Positions 34,126 to 46,375 of a stretch of 64,000 nt of DNA are shown here, piece by piece. The translations under genes and the position numbers were made by a program. Every line of letters begins with the position of its first letter. Positions within the stretch are counted from its first letter, which is position 1. The DNA is from Artemisia argyi (Eukaryota > Streptophyta > Magnoliopsida > Asterales > Asteraceae). The notes beneath the pieces are model-generated. The model was given only the letters and a program-made list of their open reading frames with translations. It was not told the DNA's origin and searched no databases. The stretch is from assembly GCA_030686995.1 (NCBI GenBank), contig CM060702.1, positions 71,331,854-71,395,853 on the forward strand, given 5' to 3'.

Positions 34126-34523
34126 CTTATTACGTATGGACGGAAAATATGTGGAATATGCTCAATAAAATCATTGCTCACATTATCTCCAACATATAAT
34201 CTGTGGCGTAGACTATCACCCGTGTAAGAACTATGTGTTGGAGGTTCTTTCTGCAAGTTCGGGACTTTTGTAGATCTTGAATTTGTACTTCTTCGGTGAT
34301 CTACGATTGGTACTTCATCCAAGTCAGGGACTTCATTCAAGTCCGGGACTTGTGCAGCCTTTCCCCTTTTGTCCTTTGCGCTCGGACGTCCACGTGTATT
34401 TTTTTGAATAGCTGGTTCACGTGTGTCAACAGATTCAGGCTGGAATATCTCTCTCAACTTCGTTAACATATTTTTCTTGACAAACGACGTTGATTTGCTA
34501 AAAATATTCTTGAATTGTTGCAT
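34126..34523 (-). pseudogene. OTU-protease gene of the Mutator-like element, upstream part
   Basis: Minus-strand frame with ATG at 34523, open further upstream through a poly-Asp stretch (GAT repeats, 34536-34575) and a Pro/Ser-rich segment to about 34660, so the true start may lie upstream. It reads MLTKLREIFQPE, NTRGRPS and a VPDLNEVPDLDEVP repeat, then HIPHIFRPYVIS, at which point the retroelement duplication begins. These are features of the region that precedes the OTU domain in plant Mutator-associated OTU proteins. The frame continues without shift into 22903 on the far side of the insertion. Interrupted gene, inactive as it stands. Confidence 0.65.
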
Positions 34524-34541
34524 GCCATCGTTAAACGAAGT

Positions 34542-34575
<34 letters not shown>

Positions 34576-34739
34576 CCAGGTTCGCTGGAAGAGCCATCTT
34601 CAGGCGGGGGCCTATTGATAACAGGCCACGGAACAGATAAGACCCATGTTCTTATGTGCTTATGATAACAAAGTGCTTATGTGTTTATTGCACATAAGCA
34701 AACCATTTGCACACAGGCTCAGATTAGACCCCGTTCTTA

Positions 34740-36200
34740 TATACTTTACGTGTTGGGTTATGTTGACGTTGGCTAGTTTTTTAGTTTAACCCTCTCTATT
34801 ATGTAGAGGGTTTGGTGATGAAACTGCTTATGAATCTGAAAATAACAAACTGCTTATATTTTTGGTAAGCAGTTTGTTATTTTAAGCTGATTTGAAACTT
34901 TTTTTTTTAATTATTTAAAAAAAAACTGAGATAAGGCAACGATGATTTAAAAGAAAACATGATTTTGGCGTGGCATTTCCGACTGGACGGCAAAAAAAAC
35001 TTAATTTTGCAACTTTCGATGTTGCAGCCACATATGATTTAACTTGCTTATGTGAAACAGCTTATAATCTGAGCCTAATGTTATCTCGATGTCTTATTAA
35101 TGTGTAAAATGGTGATTACCTGTTGTGTGTAAAATGGTGATTGAGACATATCGGCAGCCTAAGATATTTGTTGTTTCTTTGTGGTTGGTTACTTGCGGCT
35201 TGTGTTTCACTTGGCTTGTGTTATAACCCAACCCTATGTACTAGAGAGGGTTAAACTACCGTCAATATAACCCAATCCTATCTGTAACTTGTGGAATCTG
35301 CACTTGTTGTAACTTGTGGAATCTGCTTGTGGTAACTTGGGGGTACTTGTTTTGCTTTGTTTGTGGTGAGAGTTACTTTGTGAATCTGCTTTGTTGGATT
35401 TGTGATTGAGAGACTTGCTTTGTGATTGAGATTGCTTTGTGATACTGCTTTGTGGTGAGGCTCAATATATCATGAGAGGTTTTGTTGTACCTAACACTTT
35501 GAGATTCCCCTTGTAAGTTCCTGCAGTTGAGATTCCCCTTGTGAGTTCCTGCAGTTTGGGAATCTTTACTTTTGCTTTTGGTACCTAACAACCTGAGCTT
35601 GTGAACCTTGTGAGAATTGTAAAACATGTGTTTCACTTGTGTAACGTGGAATCTGCAATCTATGAGAATTGTGAAACATGTGTAACTTGGGTGCAATCTG
35701 TGCACTTGGGCAATCTAACTTGGTTGCAATCTGCTTGTGTGCAATCTGATCTGTGCACTTGGGTGCAACAATCTGCACTTGGACAAAAAAAAAATTCAAA
35801 AAAGGCGATGACGAATGGTTTTATAAAAACCGAAAGGATGGCAAAGTGATATTTTTATCACTTTGCAACCTTCATATCCGAGCCTAACACTTTTTTGTCA
35901 CTTGTGCAAATGGTTTTCTAAATCGGCGATGATGATTACGTGTTAATATGAGCGTGTGTGCAATCTGCTTGTGTGCTAAATGCTTGTGTGCAATCTGCTT
36001 GTGTGCTTATGCACTTGGACAAAAAAAAAAACTTGGACTGCTTGTGTGCTAATACAATCTGCTTGTGTTCTATATTGGCGATGATGATTACGTGTTAATC
36101 TGAGCTTGTGTGCAATCTGCTTGTGTGCTTATGCACTTGGACAAAAAAATACTTGGGACAAAAAAAAGTTAATGTGGGACACACAAAAAAAGTAAACAGA

Positions 36201-36240
<40 letters not shown>

Positions 36241-36320
36241 GCAAAATCTGACAAAGTACCCCTCCCACTAGGGAGGGTTTGCAGAAAATGGGGTAGACCC
36301 CGTTTTTATAGTAGTGCCCA
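34740..36320. repeat. Repeat-rich segment with inverted motif and CTTGTGTGCAATCTG repeats
   Basis: Contains the Mutator-like candidate end motif twice (near 34746 direct and 35219-35278 inverted). From 35280 to 36180 there are many AATCTGCTTGTG / CACTTGG variants, including a duplicated block of about 140 bp (near 35926 and 36066 with GGCGATGATGATTACGTGTTAAT). An A run lies at 36202-36237. No gene is supported. Confidence 0.55.
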
Positions 36321-36595
36321 TTCTTTATAGACTAATCTTTATGCTATCGATGATGTACCAGGGTGAGACCTAGAGCCTATCTCCGAAAAACATACATGAT
36401 CGGACATACATAAAAGCCGGAGTATGCATAAATTCGGTTTTTTATTTTATCATGTTCAAGAAGCCCATTTCATATCATCATTTGTGCATTGTTGCAAATA
36501 AAATACTGTGAAAATTTGACAATGTAGTTCTCTTCCACAGCTTTTTTTTCTTCTTTTTTTGAATAGAACAGATCAACTAACCTTTAAAAACCTTC

Positions 36596-36710
36596 CTAAC
36601 CCTTTGAGTTTATCTTCACTTTATGCAACTTTAAACTTCCACTGCAAGTTTCTTGCGCATTATTTATTTCTTCTTTCTGTTTCATTTCTTCAAGTGCTAG
36701 ATCCCACAAT
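36596..36710 (-). other. Possible extra 3' exon of the NB-LRR gene
   Basis: On the minus strand, after an acceptor-like GAGCTGACAG, a frame reads LWDLALEEMKQKEEI and continues for 37 codons to a TAG at 36596-36598. It is charged and plausible as a C-terminal tail. However, its phase does not fit the preceding exon, which ends in phase 0 at 37158. Another intervening exon or a different splice site would be needed. Confidence 0.25.
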
Positions 36711-37157
36711 CTGTCAGCTCATCAGATAACATTCAGGATCTATCGCGTATCAATTTAAAATAAATTCATTTTTATAGTAAGAAAACCACTATTGCAACTA
36801 AAACAAGATATGTCAAGTTTGGTATATGATATTTAACATCAAATTCACAATTTATGCTCAAGTATATGAAGGTTACAATATTTAATTTTTGCTTCAATTT
36901 AGCATCTGTTCAAGGGCATTATAAGAAAAGAAATTTAGGCGATCCTGAGGTACTGAGGGAGTAAGCGTGAGCATGCAGCTTCTAGATATTAGAAACAGTT
37001 TTAAGTAGTAGAAGTGACCACATATCAAAATAATTAAAGGCATTAGATTAACAAGACTATGATGTTAGGGCCCTATAAGATGTTTTGAATAAAAAACATC
37101 ATACGTGTAATTGTACTGGCAGCTAACAAGAGCTAGTAAATTTAGTACAGAACATAC

Positions 37158-37913
37158 CTTGGCACTGAACAGGTGTTTAATTGTGTCGTTGAGGTTATTC
37201 TTCCATTGCGACTCTCCTATCTCTACTACTATTGCATTGAGCTTTGGTGTGACTGGTGCCCGTAAAGAAAAAGTATGCATGTTGGGACAGTCCTCCAAGT
37301 TCAGATTTTCCAAGGAAGGAAATTCAAGCATACAAGCCCCAGAGCAGAAACTCATAAGGTTTGGCAGATTTAAAAGCGTTAGAGAGTGAAGTTGAGGGAA
37401 AACAACTTTCTCTACAGCATCTCTGTTCCATTCATCCTCTGCAACTACTTCTTCCATAGCTGAGCAATTAGCTATGTAAACTTCTTCCAGATGTATGAAG
37501 TGCTTTACAATCAATACTGAAAATACTTTCCTGATACCATCGCATCTAATGACTTTTAATGACGAAAACTTCGGGTAGTTAAAAATGCCATTCAAGTCCT
37601 TGTTCCACCATATTTCCGCCAACTTGGGCAGATTTTGTAACTTGACATCCCGTAGCATACAAATCGAATGATTCTCATTACTTCCCAAAACGGACTGTTC
37701 AATTCCAAGAATCTCTTCAAGTGAATCACATTCTTCAACATACAGTTTTTTCAGATCTTTTAGCTCAGGAACAAGTCTTAACAATTTCTTGCATCTTTTA
37801 ACTTTCAAAATTTTGAGTTGATGGAATGAGTGACATAGGAGTTGGTTATGCCATAGGTCTGTCGAATTACTTACGTCTTCAATGCTTAGCTTCTCCAACA
37901 TAGGTAAACGTAT
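37158..37913 (-). CDS. NB-LRR exon 4 (LRR module of 252 codons)
   Basis: Acceptor ATGTGGCAG|ATACGT and donor GCCAAG|GTATGT bound 756 bases in phase 0-0. It starts IRLPMLEKLSIEDVSNSTDLW and ends HLFSAK. If the donor were unused, the frame would run a further 31 codons to a stop at 37065. The strong GTATGT suggests at least one more exon. Confidence 0.82.
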
Positions 37914-40900
37914 CTGCCACATAGAGTACAATCAGAATAAGACACACACACACACACACACACAAAAAGCATCAGATGAACCATGAAGGTTGCAGGTTGG
38001 AGTCATAGAAACATCATGGCAAATATGTTCTACTATTTATTAAGTGGCCATAGAAGTAATGCAAATTTTGGCTATATACCTCTCCACCGAAAAAAGGTTC
38101 CGACAATTCTTCTTCTGAAACTTCGTTTCCGAGTGTTGGATTTTTCTGATTTAGAATCGTAGCAAACATCTTCATGTTGGGGCAGTCGATTACTTTCAAT
38201 ACTAGAAGGGATGGCAATCTTAACATACCATTGATAGAGCAGAAATTATTTAGCTTTGGCAAACTTTTAAGTTCAATAGTTCTCATTCGAGGCAAGACTA
38301 CCTCTTCAACTTGATTATCTTCCTTTAAGACTACCTCTTCAACCAACTCACATGAACTAATTTTAAGCTCTTGGAGTTGCACTAACCCTTTGGTGATGGA
38401 AGCTGAGAGTATATATTTAAGATGATCACAACCAGAAACTTCAAGTGAAGTTAGGTTCTGAAAGAGAAGAGACCCGCATCGTAAATCCTTGTCCCACCAT
38501 ATATGCTTCAATTCAGGTAGACTCTTTAATCTTAATTCTGTCAAGCTGAAGAGTGGTGCATCAGTATCATCTTTATTTACATCATGTTCATTGACAAATA
38601 TCTCCTCAACTGAACCACAATCTTCTATAAAAAGTTTACTCAGCATCTGGAGCCTTGCCAGCATATGGGTTGGACCAACATCGGTTAACCTCTCGCACCC
38701 TCTAACATCAAGAACTTGTAGAGACGAGAACGTCTGATCTGGTAGCTGGGAATGCCATACCTCAACCAGGTTATCCATGTACTGTATGTGCAACTCTTCC
38801 ATATTAGGAAATGCAACCTGTACCATTGATATCCCTAATGTTAAAAAGTTAAAAAATTTCAACAAAGAAAAGTAGACTTTAAGGGTCGACTACGCATTTT
38901 TATCGGACTATTAGAGAACTACTAATTTCATGCTATTATCACTAGTGCATAAACATTAGAAGGAGCATTTACCTTCTCATTGAAAAGGGGCCCTACTGTA
39001 TCACAAAGGTTTCCAGCATGATCAACTGTTTGTGCGAGTTCAGAAGCAGGAAAAGTTTTCAAATTGGGACAGTTTGCTATAGTCAGGATCTTTAAAGATG
39101 GCCAATCTAAAGCTTTGTGATCTTGGTAGCAGCTTGTAAGCTCTGGAAGATGGTTAAGCCGGAGAGTGTGTAATTGCGGAAAAACAACCGTGTTAGTGTC
39201 CTCTCCACTCTCAGATGAAACAATATCCTTAACCAATGCACATGATTCTATTTCTAGTCGTTGAAGTTGAATGAGACCTTTCAATGCAGATGGGGAGAAT
39301 ATATATGTCAAACTATCACATCTGGTTATGGTCAGAAAGCTTAAAAATTGCAAGCTAACATATCCAAAAGGGCCCTTGTTCCACCACAAATGAATCAATT
39401 CAGATAAACCACATAGTACTAGTTCTTTCAGCGGGGGAAGGTTTACTGATTTTATAGTAATTTCATCAACAAGACCCTCAAGTTCAAAAATCTCCTCAAC
39501 CATATCGCAATTAATGACAGAAAGACTTTCAAGGTTCTTTAATCTCTTGGCCATATTAACTGGAATCAATTTTGAGATCGCATTGCATCTTGTGATCTTC
39601 AGAATTTTTAATTTGCCAAAGCTCTCTTCAGATACTTGCAGGTGCCATAACGCTTTCACACTTGGCAGTTCCCTCAGTCTTAACTCCTGCAATTCTGGAA
39701 AGTTTACCTGCCAGAAATCATATACAGGTTTAAATTGATTTTATTATCCCACACTGGAGTAGTGGTACCCCTTCCCTTTATAATATGACTTCAAGTTCAA
39801 AGCAAGCTACTTTTTATTTAAAACAGTTGAGAACTTTAAACTATGAAATATAAATTTTTCTTACTGCAAAACGCATGATAAGTATAAGTAAAAGCTAAAA
39901 AGCATGATGCTATTAACGCTCTAAAAAGATTAATCTTGAGTAAAACTTTTGTTTGACCACAAAAATAAAAGTGCATCATGTCTTTATTTGTATTGGTCGT
40001 TGAACTTATATTATGATTGAAAAAGTAATATGAAAATATAAAAAGCACGCTCGGTGTCACATACATTACTACCAAAGAGAGGTACATCAAGCATGTCATT
40101 TGAAGTTGATATCACATTCATTTTGTGGCAGAAACTTTTTAACTGTGGCAACAGAGAAAGTTCCAAGATATTCAACATCGGGAGCACAATCTCATCCATT
40201 TCCTTACTTGCAACTGCAACATTATATGAAAATATTCCCTGGAGAAGGTCACAATTGAATATACACATATCACGAAGCAACCCTAGATTTGTGGCTGTGT
40301 GTAGTGAAAACAGAATTTCCAATTTATGGCAAGTGTGTACACAGACATCCCTTAGGTTGACAAGGCAGGTGTGTTCCTGACCCAGAGTGTCCTCCTTCCA
40401 CAAACGAACGAACTCAGGCAAGTATTTTAGATCCAATTTATGCAGTGTCGAGAACGCTCTGGCAGGGAGATGGCCATGACATATTTCTTTTAGGTTTTCC
40501 ATGGAAACTACTTCCAATTTCTCCAATGTAGGAAAAACAGCACCTGGTTTACATCCTATTGTGTCAACTACATATTCAATGTCACAATTACCATACAGCT
40601 CTAACCCCCTGAGGTTTTGGAATCCTTCCCTTCTCAGGTCGTATAGCATATTCTTTAGGATATGGGGACAATATTCTAAAATCAAGTATTGAGCCTGTTT
40701 CAGCAGCAGCCTGAGACCCTCAGGTAAACCAATACCTTCATCCATTGTGAGTTTCAAAGTGGTTGAGTATCTATGTGCAAGGCTAACCAACCGATAGCTT
40801 CCAACATAAATTTTGAATTTGATCAAATTTTCTAGAAGCAGATCTTTGGGTATGCAATTGACGTTGATAATGTTCAACTCTAAGGATCTTAAGCAAGACA

Positions 40901-42873
40901 ACATTCTCAACTCATTAAGAGATGGGCTATTTCCTTGCATATCTGTATCTTCACTCCAATTCACAAAACTGTTCATCATATTCAAGCTTTCCAATGAAGA
41001 CAACCTTGATATCATCTTGGGTGGAATTATCGCCAACTCTTCACAATCTGTCAGATCTAGGAGTCTCAACCGCGTTAGTAGTCCGATTTCCTCGGGCAAC
41101 CGCTTCACATTAGATCCAACAAAACTTAAAATTTCAAGGCTTTTCAGCTCTCCGATTGATGAGATGTCTCGTAGCTTGCAGTGCTCAAGGCACAATGTCC
41201 TCATTTTCCATAAGGATCTAATTGATGAAGGTAGTGACAGAATGGGCATGTCACTCAAGGTTAGAACTTTAAGTTCTTTCATTCGTTCAAAGAAATTCAC
41301 AGGAACTTGAACTGAATCAGAGTGCAACTGTAACAGAAGAATCTCAAGCTTTGGACAATCCAAGCCACTCGGAAGTTCGGTAATGTTAGTCGATGTAAGT
41401 GAGATTGCAGTAAAAGGGTTGAGAGGCACACCTTCAGGACTCCAGAACGATTTTCCATCATGTCTTATCAAAGACATATTTTGATCACTAGATGCAACCA
41501 ATATAGCAAAATCCCGAACGACATCATGCATCCCAACATACTCCTCTGTTTTACCATCCAATAGCAAGCAACAAGCTTTGAGACCCTCAACTAAGGCATA
41601 TGTCCTGTCTCTTGAAGCTTCCAAATGACAAACATTCTGAAACAACCTTAACCCCATCCCATATCGAACCAAACTTTCAATAGGAATCTCAAAATCTTCT
41701 TTGAATAAGCTACAAAGCAAGAAGCATGACTTAAGTTCAACTGTTTCTAGATAGCTGTAACTCAATTCAAGTGACGAGTATACATATTTCTGCATGCCTT
41801 TAATGTTTCTCGGAGGAGGGTTTTGCAACTGACGAAGTGCATCACTCCAAGCATGTCTACTCTTGCCTCTAAGAGCTCGTGCACCTGTTACAATTGCAAT
41901 CGGTAGACCTGCACATCGTTCAGCTACCTTAGTTGCTAGATGTATATCAGAACTATCATGGGTAATGCCTGCCATCTTGCTAAATAAGTTCCAAGCATCC
42001 AATTTAGATAAGACATTTACATGGACACATACTTGAGCATTCATCACATTACACACGTCTTTGCTACGTGATGTCAACAGCAATTTGCAGCCCTTGTGGA
42101 CATCAGTGTGTGGTATGCCGATAGACTCCAGATCTAGTAGTCTCCAAACATCATCTAGTATTAAAAGTACCCTTGTTGATTGCTTTAACCTTTCACATAA
42201 TCGAGCTGCTCTTCCGGATTCGCTTTCCTGCTCAAGTTTCAGTCCCAACTTGTCAGCAATCTCACCTTGGATATTCCTGACATTCGTGGTTTGAGAGATG
42301 ACTGAAATCACCATTTCATCAAAGAGCATTTGTTCACCAGCTTGCTTAGCAACTTCTTTCACAAGAGTGGTCTTACCAACACCGCCCATACCATACACCC
42401 CAATTATATTGACGTTATCATCTTTGAGTGCTTCCATAATCTCTGTAAATGTTGAGTTCCTCGAGTCAAAGGTTTCCACATCCCCTGTTGAGGCAGACCA
42501 CAGTGGTGGAGGAACTCTTATTAACAGCCAACTCCATCTTTTTCACTTTCTTACTAACTCTGTAGCGCGAAACAAGACCAGTACATGACGGGCTAACTTG
42601 ATGACCATCAAGAACCTTTCTTGATTCTTCAACAAACCCATCTGCAGTTGATAGCCATTCCGCAACTTGAGGTAGAATATGTTCTCCATTTCTCTTTGCT
42701 GCATCAACTAGACCTTGGATCTCAATTCTACTATTCTCCAATGCTGGAACACAAGTTTGATAAGAAGTAATGTTATCGCCATAGTTATAAAGGTAACTAA
42801 ATGATCTCCCAACAGGTTCAAATAAAACTTCTCCTATTTTTACACCAATAGAAATAATCAAATCAGCCGCCAT
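37158..42873 (-). CDS. CC-NB-LRR disease-resistance protein (RGC2/Dm3-like), frameshifted
   Basis: A minus-strand gene of four clear exons: 42873-40065, 39707-38973, 38817-38080 and 37913-37158, with GT...AG introns of 357, 155 and 166 bp, all in phase 0. The product is an intracellular immune receptor: coiled coil, NB-ARC nucleotide switch and a very long LRR, about 1.6-1.7 thousand residues, as in the lettuce RGC2 family and At4g27190-type CNLs. NB-ARC motifs are intact: GMGGVGKTT, LLILDDVW (final Trp, typical of CNLs), LLLTSRS, GLPIAIV and MHD. The reading frame shifts between coiled coil and NB-ARC at about 42519-42525, with an apparently shortened linker, so as sequenced the coiled coil is out of frame. 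It is either a pseudogene, a sequencing error, or a locus expressing a truncated form. No 3' end was firmly identified. Confidence 0.88.
38080..38817 (-). CDS. NB-LRR exon 3 (LRR module of 246 codons)
   Basis: Acceptor ATGGTACAG|GTTGCA and donor GGAGAG|GTATAT bound 738 bases in phase 0-0. It starts VAFPNMEELHIQYMDNLVEVW and ends PFFGGE, parallel to exons 2 and 4. Confidence 0.85.
38973..39707 (-). CDS. NB-LRR exon 2 (LRR module of 245 codons)
   Basis: Acceptor TTCTGGCAG|GTAAAC and donor GAGAAG|GTAAAT bound 735 bases in phase 0-0. It begins VNFPELQELRLRELPSVKALW and ends PLFNEK. Irregular C-terminal-type LRRs, with alternating LxxLxI and CxxLxx segments as in RGC2 proteins. Confidence 0.85.
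40065..42873 (-). CDS. NB-LRR exon 1: coiled coil, NB-ARC, first LRRs
   Basis: ATG at 42873 opens a 135-codon frame (MAADLIISIGVKIGEVLFEP, typical CNL N-terminus) that ends at a TGA near 42466. The NB-ARC frame, one base offset, is open from upstream of VPPPLW (about 42516) to the donor AAT|GTATGT at 40064. In that frame, counting from the GTG at 42479, the P-loop is at residues 30-38, kinase-2 at 105-112, RNBS-B at 132-139, GLPL at 191-197, RNBS-D around 252-262 and MHD at 317-319. LRRs follow from about residue 350. Related proteins have some 15-20 residues between the KKMxLA segment and RVPPP; here nearly none remain, which fits a small deletion not divisible by three. Confidence 0.85.
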
Positions 42874-44740
42874 TCCACAGTTTTATGTTACAAAAATTTA
42901 CAGCCAATAATCTAATGTATACGTATCTACAACAATTCAGAACACGTATTTGCTATACAACAACATAGTGATGGAAATACAGCATTTGAAAATAATGAGT
43001 ATATGATAGCAGATAGGATGAAAAACTTTGCAACACAAATTACAGCAGAAACTTAAAAAACTTATCAGAAAATTCCATTTGGAAAACGGTATGTGGACCA
43101 GAGTTGTTGAAGGTTCAGCATAGTTGACTTAGAGTTAGTTTAGCTTTATTGGTTTACTTTTCAACTAGCAGAATGATTCTTGTTATCTAAACATTTTAAT
43201 GTAATGTTTGCTTGAATAGCATGAATATATTAGAGGTCCCAAATTTAACAAGCATGACACTTAACCCCCTGAGGTTTCTTTACACTATAATTATCATTCT
43301 ATCCTAATTTCAAGAGAACACCTACTCTACATTAAACATGAAATAAAACAACATTTTGGCGCATGGTAAGGGAAAATGCAATGGCAACTTGTAACAAGAC
43401 CTGGCCTTATTTGATACAGGATTTTTTGAGGGTTTTTTCCATGCTTAATTTTGAGCTTATCTGCATATTTTTAAGCAGAAGCAGTTTTGTGTTATCCAAA
43501 ACCTTAGAAGCATAAGTGAAAAAAGTATGCAATTCCAAACATCCCTTAATTTGTTTTGAACATAACGTGAATATTAAACCATAAAGTTTTTTACATAGTT
43601 AAACCATTGCAGCCACGGCAAGAAATGGCGAGCCTTTACAAATAGAGCACACATCTACAAACAATTAAGTGCCAAAAACTATGCACTTACAGCAAATTCT
43701 AGTTGTTACATTCTTGTAATCATCTCCGCTTCCATTAGGATGAAATACCATCTATTAGCTCTAATATACCTCTCATCTAACATTCCATTCCATCTCCTTA
43801 TCGCTCCTGCAGAAATGAAGTAGCCCCATCATTCATGGCTGTCCGAGTTCTACATACCAATAAAACTTCACTCAAACTCCTTTTTTCCATACTGCAGAAA
43901 TATCTTTCATGGCTCTGCAACGGCCAGTGACATTCCAGAACTTCCACCTGCACCCGTTCATGAGTACATTATATTCCAGAGCTTGGTCATCAGCATGAGA
44001 TGATTTTACCCGTCAACTTTAATGGCTTCTGCAGACTGGTGGGTGTTTTTATGCCAAAGACTTGGTGTTTAGTGATACTAAAATGAAAAAGTTGCTTTCA
44101 TATTCGGAAAAGGTTTTAAGAAATGTTTAACAATCAATTAAAACGACAGTGGTAAAAAGCACACGTCTTTAACTAAAATAGGATTTCATCCGGGTCTAAA
44201 TCTCCATAAATTCACATCTAATACAGTAGGTTGTAGTTTAATAGTTAATACTACCTACAACATACAATTGAATTCACATACTAAATTACATATTATGTTT
44301 GTTAATTTGCTATGAATTAAATGCACAAAAACTTACTGAAATGTGAAGCTTTATTAATTGATGAAATTAGGTTATATCAATGGTGCTGATGTTGGCCTTC
44401 ATCAGGATATATTTGCTTTTACAAATGTGAAAAATGGAGGTAAAGTAAACCGATAAATGGAGGGAAGCTAGATGGATAAACAAATTTAGGCACCCGTTAT
44501 ATATAGATTGTACTTTTTGGTCCTTGAACAAAATCATATTTTCCTCATATTTGGGATTCAACAAAGGCAATTTTATGAAGATGCTCTTTTTTTAAGTAAA
44601 GGATTTGCTCCGGCAAAATATATTAAAATCAAAACATTTAGAGCATATAGCTGAAATGCCACATTAACCTCAAGCAAAGCTTGATAAACGACTACCAACT
44701 ACGTGTTTATAACATGCCATAGAACACGAGGACTAAACTA
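42874..44740. other. Upstream region of the NB-LRR gene
   Basis: About 1.9 kb with no supported gene. The promoter and any 5' untranslated exon should lie here. I see no distinctive regulatory motif. Confidence 0.4.
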
Positions 44741-44745
44741 GCTAA

Positions 44746-45232
44746 CTAAGTACTTTTGGATGATGACGCCAAAAAAGTAGATGTATCGTCATAAACATGT
44801 TGGACTTCATCCTCTTCATCACTAGCATCATCATTGACCACTTTTGACATTCCCGTACCTTCCTTCTCCGCATAATTCTTTGACGTTTCTTCAAAAGTTG
44901 TATCAAATTCCTTAAAGTAACTCATAAGGATTATTAGATAGAGCAACCTTCAATAGATTAGACGTACTAGCCTTAGGCGTTTTACCACCCTTAACAGTGT
45001 TTGCATTACCACCTTTAGACGTTGTGGCATTTGAATCCATTTACACTGTCCCACACGATTAACATTACGACTCTGCCATTTTGGGCACTTCCTTTTCCAT
45101 TTCGACGCTTATAAACCACAGTTTGAAAACCATCATCACTAGCAAGTTGCACGACCTTATTCATCTCACTAGGACGCTTATTAGTAACCTCTTGAACACA
45201 ATCATTTGATTTATCCACCACAAAAGTCGGCT
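44746..45232 (-). pseudogene. Fragment of a non-LTR-type retroelement ORF
   Basis: Two minus-strand pieces: one with LASDDGFQTVVYKRRNGKG (within 45060-45232), the other with NDDASDEEDEVQHVYDDTS (within 44746-44900), separated by stops. The order, a DGFxxV-K-R-K segment and then an acidic xVYDxT segment, is what I know from the region after the DUF4283/zinc-knuckle part of Asteraceae LINE-like proteins. It is degenerate and cut at 45233 by an LTR. Confidence 0.4.
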
Positions 45233-45822
45233 TGTCACACCTCTCCAAGGCACAAAGTGTCGTAACAAAGTGTCTATATAGAGAATAACTACATGCACAT
45301 AAATAGAGCAAAGCACAGACACAAAGTGTCATAACAATACCCCAAAAGAAAATAACCAAAACAATCTCCTAAGGTATCTTCAATAGAACATAAAGTACTA
45401 GTCGAAGAACATTTAAGAATCACAATCCAAATTAAACAAGTTCATAATGCAAAAACATAAAGATAAAACGTCCTCAAATGCAACTTAAGTCTCGCCTAGT
45501 TGCTCCCTTCTGTCTTAGCCTTAGAATGCTCACTTGAAAATCATGCTTAAAAACGTCAACATAATGTTGGTGAGGTTCATAGGTTTAAGACACATAATAT
45601 ACATATCTCAGGCAACCAGTTCACTGTGATTACAAAACATAGCAGGACAAAAGTATAGTTACCATATAAGCTAGCATGCAATCACAAAACCAACTAACGG
45701 GACGAACGTGCCGGTCAAAATACCATATCCAACATCAATTGGGACGGAATGTGCCCACCGATCCAAGTACCATATCACACATAAATTGGGACGGAACGTG
45801 CCCACCGATCTAAGTACCATAT
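45233..45822 (-). repeat. Truncated antisense copy of the Ty3/gypsy LTR
   Basis: Its complement matches the last part of the LTR at 45823-48283: AACATTATGTTGACGTTTT and GTGTGACA at the terminus, plus the CACAGTGAACTGGTTGCC segment. The terminus TGTCACAC is at 45233. The other side is cut by the plus-strand element at 45823, which evidently inserted into this older LTR. Confidence 0.7.
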
Positions 45823-46281
45823 TGTAACAACCGTGGTTTTAGCAGGTCAGTTTGACTGATAGTATTGACTCGGTTGACGTTTGTTTGGTGTGTCTTAGGT
45901 GTTTGAAGTGATATAGGTGAGTTTTAGCATTAAATCCCTTTGTGTGGTATTGTTTTTGTGAGTAAGTAATGTTGATATTTGGATAAGTTCATTTTGATCG
46001 CCTTTGTGGTGTGGAAATGACTTGTGTAGTTTTGATGTTTTTGTGTTTTTGCGTAACAAGTCTTCGTTCAAGTGTTTGAGCGTTAGTGAGTTACGAGGAG
46101 TTTGTTTTTATGAGTTATATTTCAAAAATAGTGTGAAATTCTATTTTTGGAAATTTTGTTTTGAAAATGATAATTTTTCCGGTTCGTCGTAAAAACTAAG
46201 GTTTATCGCGTAAGACGTTAGGTTTCGTTATGGGTTCTTATAAAATATCAAGAGTACAAGGTTTTAAGTGTAATAAATTAA

Positions 46282-46375
<94 letters not shown>

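Larger units (their letters stand above)
21353..35282 (-). mobile_element. Remains of a Mutator-like element with OTU and GRF genes
   Basis: Inferred from cargo and ends. An OTU-protease gene and a GRF zinc-finger gene lie on the minus strand; OTU proteases are known passengers or components of plant Mutator-like elements. A roughly 60-bp motif starting GGGTTGGGTTATATTAACGG(T)GGCTAG at 21355 recurs in the same orientation near 34746 and inverted near 35219-35278, so 21355 and 35278 could be opposite ends. The 9-11 bp duplication expected of Mutator-like elements was not identified, and no transposase is present. An 11.2-kb retroelement (22904-34120) makes up most of the interval. Borders are tentative. 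Confidence 0.45.

Noticed and set aside
40813..41310. 165-codon plus-strand frame opposite the resistance gene
   Set aside because: It is antisense to well-supported NB-LRR coding sequence and has no independent support.
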